In this document: positions 49,630 through 55,484 of the stretch, piece by piece
Layout: every line of letters begins with the position of its first letter
How positions within the stretch are numbered: the first letter of the stretch is position 1
NCBI RefSeq assembly: GCF_017313085.1
Contig: NZ_JAFLNF010000012.1
Span: forward strand, 1 to 55,484
DNA length: 55,484 bases
DNA from: Roseibium limicola
Lineage (GTDB): Bacteria; Pseudomonadota; Alphaproteobacteria; Rhizobiales; Stappiaceae
Reading direction: 5' to 3'
The notes under the pieces: model-generated
Seen by the model: only the letters and a program-made list of their open reading frames with translations
Databases searched by the model: none
Told to the model about the DNA's origin: nothing
Position numbers and translations under genes: made by a program

Positions 49630-50514
49630 TCAATCTATGTCATCTGGGCCACTTCCTGCCTGCCGCAGAGCTTCCGTGAGTGTGTCGAGAATATCGACGC
49701 GGCCGGTGTCGCGGCGCTGCACGACGCCAAGCTGTCGCCTGAGCGGCGGGGAGCCAAAAGGGAACCACCTGAGATCCGCCATCAGCGAGTGTTGCAGGGC
49801 CACATAAGGGATGATCGCGAAACCCAGGCCAGCTTCAACACAACCGATCACGGCCGTCATGGTATTGACCGAAATGATCTCCCTTGGGGACACGCCCAGG
49901 CGGGCAATTTCCGTGTCGATCTGACGTGCCAGCGGAACACGGGTCCTGTAACGGATATAGGGCACCTCCAGCAGAAGGTCCTCCAGGCTGTCTCCCGAAA
50001 CGCCAGGCGGTGTCAGAACGACCAGGGGCTCTGAGATCACCGAAGTCCACTGCAGACCTGCGGGCACGGCGACGTGATCTGCAACCAACGCCGCATCCAG
50101 CTGGCCCGATGCGACCTCCGCCATCAGCTCTTCCGACATGCCGATACGCAAGCGATAGGTGAGCTCTGGATAGATGCCACGCAAGCTGGCCAGAGCACGT
50201 GGTACGAGAAAGCTGCCACCGGTGCGCAGTGTGCCCAGAACCAGGGTGCCACGCACCTCGCTTCCCGAGATGGAAGACTTGGTTTCCGTAACGATGCGCA
50301 GAATTCTACGGGCAGCCGCCAGCACCTCGGCGCCACGGGTGGTGAGCACGGGGGGGCGTCGGGAACGATCGAAAAGGTCTGCGCCGATTTCTGCTTCCAG
50401 TGAAGCGATCTGCTGACTGACGGCGGACGCGGTCATGTTGAGACCACGAGCTGCAGCCGCAAATCCCCCATGTTGCGCAATCGCAAGAAGCGTTTCGAGT
50501 TGCCGGATGTCCAT
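49630..50514 (-). CDS. LysR family transcriptional regulator
   Basis: This 294-residue regulator has a LysR helix-turn-helix (1-60; GGFAAAARGLNMTASAVSQQIASLEAEIG) and a standard effector domain. It is divergent from tctC, 130 bases apart, so it most likely controls the tripartite tricarboxylate transporter and the Ggt-like gene. The ATG has no strong ribosome site, but length and domain start agree with the family. A TTAAG-N10-CTTAA repeat lies directly upstream. Confidence 0.9.
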   Translation of the reverse strand: MDIRQLETLLAIAQHGGFAAAARGLNMTASAVSQQIASLEAEIGADLFDRSRRPPVLTTRGAEVLAAARRILRIVTETKSSISGSEVRGTLVLGTLRTGGSFLVPRALASLRGIYPELTYRLRIGMSEELMAEVASGQLDAALVADHVAVPAGLQWTSVISEPLVVLTPPGVSGDSLEDLLLEVPYIRYRTRVPLARQIDTEIARLGVSPREIISVNTMTAVIGCVEAGLGFAIIPYVALQHSLMADLRWFPFGSPPLRRQLGVVQRRDTGRVDILDTLTEALRQAGSGPDDID

Positions 50515-50523
50515 GTGGGCAAG

Positions 50524-50543
50524 TTAAGCAAAACTGATCTTAA
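50524..50543. promoter_or_regulatory. Candidate LysR box between LysR and tctC
   Basis: TTAAG (50524-50528) and CTTAA (50539-50543) form an inverted repeat with a 10-base spacer, the size expected for a LysR site. It lies ten bases before the LysR start, so binding would also repress the regulator itself. Confidence 0.5.
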
Positions 50544-50644
50544 ACACAATCAATTCGCGCTTTGTAAAAGAAATCCTTGTGTTAGCATTCATTGTTGACG
50601 CTAAACCTCCGATAAAAAATCGGTCCTTCCAGGGAGCTTCATTT

Positions 50645-51592
50645 ATGAAAATTCGTTTGGGCCTTGCAGCCCTCCTCACCGCCGCAGTTGCATTTGTTTC
50701 CCCCGCAGCTGCTCAAGACTATCCCGAACGCGCTGTCGAGTTCATCGTGCCATGGTCGCCGGGTGGTGGCTCCGACACGCTGATGCGCATCATCTCCGGC
50801 AACATCGAGCCCTACCTCGGCGTTGAACTTCCGATTATCAACATGCCGGGCGTTGGCGGCACCGTCGGCCTGCGCGAAGCATCCCGCAAGCCTGCCGACG
50901 GCTACACCATCTCCCAGGTTCATGAAGGTCTGCTTGTCGCCACCGAAACCGGTGTGACGGACCTGGCCTGGAGCGACTTCGAGCCGATCGCTCTGATGAC
51001 CGCATCACCACAGTTTCTCGTCGCGCACCCGACTGAAAACTACAGCAACCTTGAGGAATTCGTCGAATACGCCAAGGCACATCCGGGTGAAATCACCATT
51101 GGTGTGACCCTCGGCGGTGTGCCGCATCTCCATGCTGCCATGATCGAACAGGCCTACGGTCTGAAGTTCAAGTATGTCGGCTATGAAGGCACCGGCCAGC
51201 GCGTCCGGGCTCTCGTCGGTGGCAACCTCGATGTTGCAATCGGCGACATTTCTTCGTCCGCGCAGTTCGTTGAAAATGGCGATCTGGTTTTCCTCGCAGT
51301 CGGCTCGTCCGAACGTATGCCAGCAACCCCGGATGTCCCGACCTTCAAGGAGAACGGCAAGGATCTGGAACTGATGGTGACACGTGGCATCATCATGCCG
51401 AAGGGAACGCCGGCAGAGGCTCGCGACACCATGGAAGCCGCGCTGCAGAAGCTGTCTGAAGATGCGACATACATCGAACAGACCAACAACGCCGGTGCCG
51501 ATGTCATGTTCCGTGGCCAAAAGGACTACACGGCTTACCTCGCCAACCTTGACGAGACGGTTAAGTCTCTCTCTGAGGTTCTGGCTCCGTGA
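50645..51592 (+). CDS. tctC: Tripartite tricarboxylate transporter binding protein (TctC)
   Basis: This 315-residue periplasmic protein is a TctC/Bug-family binding protein. The signal peptide ends after PAAA at about 22, and the mature start QDYPERAVEFIVPWSPGGGSDTL is diagnostic. GVPHLHAAMIEQAYG and ALVGGNLDVAIGD follow. AGGGAG lies about eight bases before the ATG. Bug proteins bind carboxylates through backbone contacts, so the ligand cannot be read from side chains. It overlaps tctB by four bases, without the hairpin seen after the other binding-protein genes. Confidence 0.94.
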   Translation: MKIRLGLAALLTAAVAFVSPAAAQDYPERAVEFIVPWSPGGGSDTLMRIISGNIEPYLGVELPIINMPGVGGTVGLREASRKPADGYTISQVHEGLLVATETGVTDLAWSDFEPIALMTASPQFLVAHPTENYSNLEEFVEYAKAHPGEITIGVTLGGVPHLHAAMIEQAYGLKFKYVGYEGTGQRVRALVGGNLDVAIGDISSSAQFVENGDLVFLAVGSSERMPATPDVPTFKENGKDLELMVTRGIIMPKGTPAEARDTMEAALQKLSEDATYIEQTNNAGADVMFRGQKDYTAYLANLDETVKSLSEVLAP

Positions 51593-52098
51593 GCGAGTCT
51601 TCCAGCAAGACGACTTTGGAAGCGGGCGAAATCGCTCGCTTCCTCAGTTACCTGGCGATTCTTGCCGCCTCGGTAGTGCTGTTCGTCTCGGCCGGCACGA
51701 TACCGTCATCGCGCTTTGAGACCCTTGGGGCCGGTGCATTTCCGCGCTTCGTCTATGGCGCCATTTGTCTTGTCGCAGTCATCGCCATTGCAGACGGCCT
51801 GCGCAAGATCTCCCGCAACAGTTGGGCACACTTCGGCGCAGAAACCTTTGCATGGGCAAAGCGAAGCCGTCTGGTCTTCGTCTGCCTCGCGGCCTTTGCC
51901 GTTTATATCGTCGCGTTGCCGATCCTCGGGTTCTCCATAGCCAGCTTCATCTTCGTGCTGAGCCTCCAGATCATCCTGATGCCGCGTCGCCCGGTGTCCA
52001 TCCTCGTGGCCATCGTCGTTGCGCTGACATTCTCTTTCGGTCTCAACTGGCTCTTCGCCGAGGTCTTCACCGTGTTCCTGCCGCGTGGAGTGATGTGA
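51589..52098 (+). CDS. tctB: Tripartite tricarboxylate transporter small permease (TctB)
   Basis: This 169-residue protein has four membrane helices, the expected size and layout of TctB, with FETLGAGAFPRFVYG between the first two helices. It starts with GTG that overlaps the tctC stop (GTGA). It pairs with TctA to form the translocation unit. Confidence 0.9.
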   Translation: MSESSSKTTLEAGEIARFLSYLAILAASVVLFVSAGTIPSSRFETLGAGAFPRFVYGAICLVAVIAIADGLRKISRNSWAHFGAETFAWAKRSRLVFVCLAAFAVYIVALPILGFSIASFIFVLSLQIILMPRRPVSILVAIVVALTFSFGLNWLFAEVFTVFLPRGVM

Positions 52099-52099
52099 C

Positions 52100-53614
52100 A
52101 TGGCAGATTTTCTTTCGGCACTCTCCCAGATTTTCACCCTGTCGACGCTGATCTACATGCTAGCCGGCTCGGTCGCTGGCATCGTTGCTGCGGCGATCCC
52201 GGGCTTCACCGTAACAATGGCCATCGTGCTGACCCTGCCGCTGACATTTTCCATGGAGCCTTTGCAGGGCATCGCGGTCATGCTCTCGGTCTACGTTGGT
52301 GGGTATACGGGAGGCCTCATCTCCGCTGCCCTGCTTGGCATTCCAGGCACCCCCTCCTCGGTCGCGACCACCTTCGACGCATTTCCGATGGCCAGAAACG
52401 GCGAACCGGGACGCGCTCTGTCTTTGGGCGTATGGGCTTCGTTCTTCGGCACGATTATCTCGACAATTGTCCTGATTGTCGCAGCCCCGCCACTTGCCAT
52501 TTTCGCAGTCAAGCTCGGTCCCTGGGAGTATTTCTCGCTGATCGTGTTCGCGCTGACCATCGTCGCAAGTCTCGTCGGCGACTCGGTGATCCGCGGCTTG
52601 CTGGCCGGCCTCATAGGCCTGGCCCTCTCGACAGTCGGCACGGACCCCATCATGGGACGTCCGCGGTTCGATTTCGGTATCGAGATGCTGCAGTCCGGCC
52701 TGCCGTTCCTCGTCGTTCTGATCGGAATTTTCGCGATCTCTCAGCTCGTTTCCGAGGTCGAAGACGTCAAGTCCGTCAGATCCGGAAACTCCCTTGTGAC
52801 AGGCGCTATCGACTTTCAGACTTGGAAGGTCATGCGAGAGGTCCTGATGAGCCCGGTCAACCTGCTGCGCTCATCCATGATCGGTGTGCTGATCGGCGCT
52901 CTGCCGGGTGCAGGCGGCTCAATCGCCAATCTTCTGGCCTATGATCAAGCCAAGCGGGCTTCGAAGACACCGGATGAGTTTGGCAAAGGCATACCAGACG
53001 GTATCGTCGCCTCCGAATCCGGCAACTCTGCGACCGCCGGCGGCGGATTGATCCCAATGATCGGTCTTGGCATTCCGGGCTCCGCTGTTGATGCCATCTT
53101 GATGGCCTCCCTGATGGTGCACGGAATTTCGGTCGGACCGAGGCTGGTCATGGACCATGGCGATCTGGTCTACGGTATGTTCATCGCCATGGCCGTTGCC
53201 TCTCTGATGATGCTCCTCGTGTCGGTTCTGTCCATGCGGCTGTTCCTGCGCGTTGCCGAGGTACCCAAGTGGCTCATCGTTCCGGCTGTCATGACCTGCT
53301 GTGTTGTCGGATCATTTGCCCTCAACAACCGCGTCACAGATCTCTATCTGCTCGGGTTTATCGGTGTTGCCGGTTACATGCTGCGGGCGCTTAAATATTC
53401 GCTCGCACCACTGGTTCTCGGCGTCATTCTCGGTCCGATCGCAGAAACCAACCTGCGCCGTGCGCTGATGACCGATGACGACCCGACCTTGTTCCTTTCG
53501 CGTCCCATCAGCCTGATCTTTCTCATTGCCGCTGTTTTCTCCATTGCCTGGGCTGTCCGCGGCCATCTTAAATCTCGTAAAACCAAGAAGAACACTGATG
53601 CAACTGCGCCATGA
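52100..53614 (+). CDS. tctA: Tripartite tricarboxylate transporter large permease (TctA)
   Basis: This 504-residue membrane protein has the TctA features: GIVAAAIPGFTVTMAIVLTLPLTF in the first 50 residues, YVGGYTGGLISAALLGIPGTPSS near 70, and the repeat-like GLIPMIGLGIPGSAVDAILMASLM near 320. GGAG lies about nine bases before the ATG and one base separates it from tctB. The stop lies 17 bases inside the Ggt-like gene, tying that enzyme to the transporter. Confidence 0.95.
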   Translation: MADFLSALSQIFTLSTLIYMLAGSVAGIVAAAIPGFTVTMAIVLTLPLTFSMEPLQGIAVMLSVYVGGYTGGLISAALLGIPGTPSSVATTFDAFPMARNGEPGRALSLGVWASFFGTIISTIVLIVAAPPLAIFAVKLGPWEYFSLIVFALTIVASLVGDSVIRGLLAGLIGLALSTVGTDPIMGRPRFDFGIEMLQSGLPFLVVLIGIFAISQLVSEVEDVKSVRSGNSLVTGAIDFQTWKVMREVLMSPVNLLRSSMIGVLIGALPGAGGSIANLLAYDQAKRASKTPDEFGKGIPDGIVASESGNSATAGGGLIPMIGLGIPGSAVDAILMASLMVHGISVGPRLVMDHGDLVYGMFIAMAVASLMMLLVSVLSMRLFLRVAEVPKWLIVPAVMTCCVVGSFALNNRVTDLYLLGFIGVAGYMLRALKYSLAPLVLGVILGPIAETNLRRALMTDDDPTLFLSRPISLIFLIAAVFSIAWAVRGHLKSRKTKKNTDATAP

Positions 53615-55187
53615 TCCCGTTTATCCTTCACGTCGTTCTCCGGTGCTTGCGGAAAATGTCGTGGCGACCTCGCAGCCTTTGGCCACTCAGGCCGGGCTTG
53701 AAATCCTCCGCCAGGGCGGAAATGCTGCCGATGCGGCCATTGCAACCGCTGCCGTCCTGACCGTTGTCGAGCCGTCCGGCAACGGCTTGGGCTCCGATGC
53801 TTTCTGCATTCTCTGGGATGGCAAGGAGCTTCATGGCCTGAATGCCTCCGGCCGTGCGCCGGCTGCCTGGGGACCGGAACGGTTCCCCGGTGGCATGCCC
53901 TCCAAAGGCGTCGACAGCGTCACGGTCCCCGGTGCCATCAGCGCCTGGGTCGAGGTCTCCGAACGCTTCGGCAAACTGGATCTGAAAACGACCCTGGCGC
54001 CGGCTATCCGCTATGCGGAAGACGGTTTCATCGTGTCGCCGGTGATTGCCAAACTCTGGTCCGTCGCGGCAGAAAACCTCGGGACCCAGCCCGGGTTTGC
54101 CGAAACCTTCCTGCCGGATGGACGCGCACCGAAAGCCGGGGAACGCTTTCAAAATCCGGGCGCGGCGCGCACTCTGCGCGCCATTGCCGAAACCAAAGGC
54201 AAGGCCTTCTATGAAGGCGAAATTGCAGAGGAAATCATCGCCTTCTTGCAGGCCAACGGCAGTGCCATGACGCTGGATGATCTTGCAAGCCACCGTCCCG
54301 ACTGGTGCGGCACGGTCTCCCAATCGTTCGGCGACGTCGAGCTGCACGAAATCCCGCCCAACGGTCAGGGCATCGCAGCTCTCATGGCCCTAGGGATGCT
54401 GGAGCACACCACAATCCGCGACCATGGGCCGGATGATCTGACGGCTGTTCACCTGCAGATCGAAGCGCTCAAGCTTGCCTACAGGGATCTTCATGCCTTT
54501 GTCGCTGACCGCGATCACATGAATGTGGTCGATGAACAGGCCCTGCTTGATCCGGACTATCTGAAAGCGCGCGCAGCTCTGATTGACGCTGAAAAGGCAA
54601 CCGATTATCCGGTGGGCGCTCCGAAGCGTGGTGGCACGGTGCTGCTGAATGTCGGTGACGCAGCCGGTATGATGGTCAGCTTTATCCAGTCCAACTATGC
54701 CGGATTCGGCTCCGGGGTCGTTGTTCCAGGCTGCGGCGTCTCCCTGCAAAATCGTGGGTTCGGGTTCAACACCACCATAGGACATCCGAATTGTGTTGCC
54801 GGTGGCAAGCGTCCCTTCCACACCATCATCCCCGGCTTTGCAATGAAGCAGGGCGCGCCACTGATGGCCTTTGGCATGATGGGTGGCCCGATCCAGGCCC
54901 AGGGGCACGTTCAGCTCCTCCTGCGCACTCAACTCTGGAACCAGGACGTACAGACCGCAGCGGATGCTCCGCGCTGGCGCATGATTTCCGGTTTGGATGT
55001 TGCCTGCGAGCCCACCATGCCGGCCGAAATACTGGAAGGCCTGGGCGCAATGGGGCACAGGATCACAGTAGAAAGCCCCGACAATGCCTTCGGCTTCGGC
55101 GGGGCCCAACTGGTGCACCGTCTCCCGGCAGGCGGCTATGCCGCCGGGTCCGACCCGCGCAAGGATGGACAAGCCGCCGGCTTCTAG
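53598..55187 (+). CDS. Gamma-glutamyltransferase-family Ntn hydrolase (possibly oxamate amidohydrolase-like)
   Basis: This 529-residue proenzyme belongs to the Ggt family of self-cleaving N-terminal-nucleophile hydrolases. The nucleophile is T347 in KRGGTVLLNVGD, and supporting blocks are GGNAADAAIATAAVLTVVEPSGNGLG (40-65) and GGKRPFHTIIPGF. There is no signal peptide, unlike secreted Ggt, so it acts in the cytoplasm on something brought in by TctABC. The short length and this setting also fit HpxW-type oxamate amidohydrolase or an acylase. It overlaps tctA by 17 bases and is followed by a terminator. Family is sure; substrate is open. Confidence 0.85.
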   Translation: MQLRHDPVYPSRRSPVLAENVVATSQPLATQAGLEILRQGGNAADAAIATAAVLTVVEPSGNGLGSDAFCILWDGKELHGLNASGRAPAAWGPERFPGGMPSKGVDSVTVPGAISAWVEVSERFGKLDLKTTLAPAIRYAEDGFIVSPVIAKLWSVAAENLGTQPGFAETFLPDGRAPKAGERFQNPGAARTLRAIAETKGKAFYEGEIAEEIIAFLQANGSAMTLDDLASHRPDWCGTVSQSFGDVELHEIPPNGQGIAALMALGMLEHTTIRDHGPDDLTAVHLQIEALKLAYRDLHAFVADRDHMNVVDEQALLDPDYLKARAALIDAEKATDYPVGAPKRGGTVLLNVGDAAGMMVSFIQSNYAGFGSGVVVPGCGVSLQNRGFGFNTTIGHPNCVAGGKRPFHTIIPGFAMKQGAPLMAFGMMGGPIQAQGHVQLLLRTQLWNQDVQTAADAPRWRMISGLDVACEPTMPAEILEGLGAMGHRITVESPDNAFGFGGAQLVHRLPAGGYAAGSDPRKDGQAAGF

Positions 55188-55210
55188 CAAACCATCTTTT
55201 TATCACGAAC

Positions 55211-55247
55211 AGGCCTGGCGCCGCAGGGACGGTGCCGGGCCTTTTTA
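55211..55247 (+). terminator. Terminator after the tct-Ggt operon
   Basis: AGGCCTGGCGCCG (55211-55223) pairs with CGGTGCCGGGCCT (55230-55242) with two G-U pairs, followed by TTTTTA. It lies 24 bases after the Ggt-like stop. Confidence 0.88.
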
Positions 55248-55322
55248 TTGACTGACCTGTTCCTCTGGCATGTGCGCAGGTCAGAGGCTTGCCGACCCTC
55301 TTCCACCAGTCTTCAGAACGTC

Positions 55323-55358
55323 AAAAAGCCCGCAGGATTTCTCCGTGCGGGCTTTTTT
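55323..55358 (-). terminator. Bidirectional terminator beside tRNA-fMet
   Basis: AAAAAGCCCGCA (55323-55334) pairs perfectly with TGCGGGCTTTTT (55346-55357). It lies 13 bases beyond the 3' end of the leftward tRNA gene and can end that transcript. It also insulates it from the tct operon. Confidence 0.9.
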
Positions 55359-55370
55359 GTATTTTGTATT

Positions 55371-55447
<77 letters not shown>

Positions 55448-55484
55448 TTGTTTTGAGGTTTTTTTTTGCGCTATCGGCTGTTGG

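Overview
The window is 55 kb of gene-dense, GC-rich bacterial chromosome. It is almost entirely small-molecule catabolism and uptake. Four things point to an alphaproteobacterium: three complete TRAP importers, a tripartite tricarboxylate transporter, a Ggt-like hydrolase, and an initiator tRNA-fMet with an A29:U41 pair in the anticodon stem, a variant I recall from rhizobia and their relatives. A marine Stappiaceae/Roseibium-like member of Hyphomicrobiales would fit, but that is a guess. I see no transposase, integrase, phage gene or CRISPR array.

The window reads as modules, most of them with an importer, enzymes and a regulator. (A) 0.3-10.4 kb: an IclR regulator sits between a leftward operon (citrate-lyase-like enzyme, CaiB-type CoA transferase, YciI-like protein, TRAP, flavin reductase) and a rightward operon (amidohydrolase, LigB- and LigA-like ring-cleavage subunits). 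This looks like catabolism of an aromatic or heterocyclic acid. (B) 10.6-12.6 kb: a glutaredoxin-MauE membrane protein, and gluconokinase plus gluconate 5-dehydrogenase with a palindromic operator. (C) 12.8-20.9 kb: allophanate hydrolase with a peptide/nickel-type ABC importer and a LysR regulator. (D) 21.0-26.9 kb: a TRAP importer with an FAH-type hydrolase, a 2-hydroxyacid dehydrogenase and a GntR/FCD regulator, probably for a sugar acid or hydroxyacid.

(E) 26.9-42.3 kb is the most interesting part. A ribose-type ABC importer with an SDR runs rightward. A long leftward operon starts with an unusual fusion of a winged-helix DNA-binding domain to a solute-binding-protein domain. It continues with a second, related SDR, an M24-fold protein with a changed metal site, acetoin-dehydrogenase-like E1 alpha and E1 beta, and an aldehyde dehydrogenase. 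The E2 function is divided between two genes: a two-lipoyl protein with a dead catalytic domain, and a catalytic protein with no lipoyl domain. I infer that an imported diol or polyol is oxidised to an alpha-ketol, cleaved by the E1/E2 complex to an acyl-CoA and an aldehyde, and the aldehyde oxidised.

(F) 42.35-49.3 kb: LysR, TRAP, glutathione transferase, carboxymuconolactone-decarboxylase-like protein, a LigI/COG3618-type lactonase and an SDR. (G) 49.6-55.2 kb: LysR divergent from tctCBA and a cytoplasmic Ggt/oxamate-amidohydrolase-like enzyme. The window ends with terminators and tRNA-fMet.

A shared structural theme is a GC-rich hairpin just after the binding-protein gene in all three TRAP operons and in the ribose-type ABC operon. 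It probably sets binding protein above permease expression. Coordinates use the start I judged best from ribosome binding sites and family lengths. Functions are family-level inferences from reading the sequence, and no database search was run.
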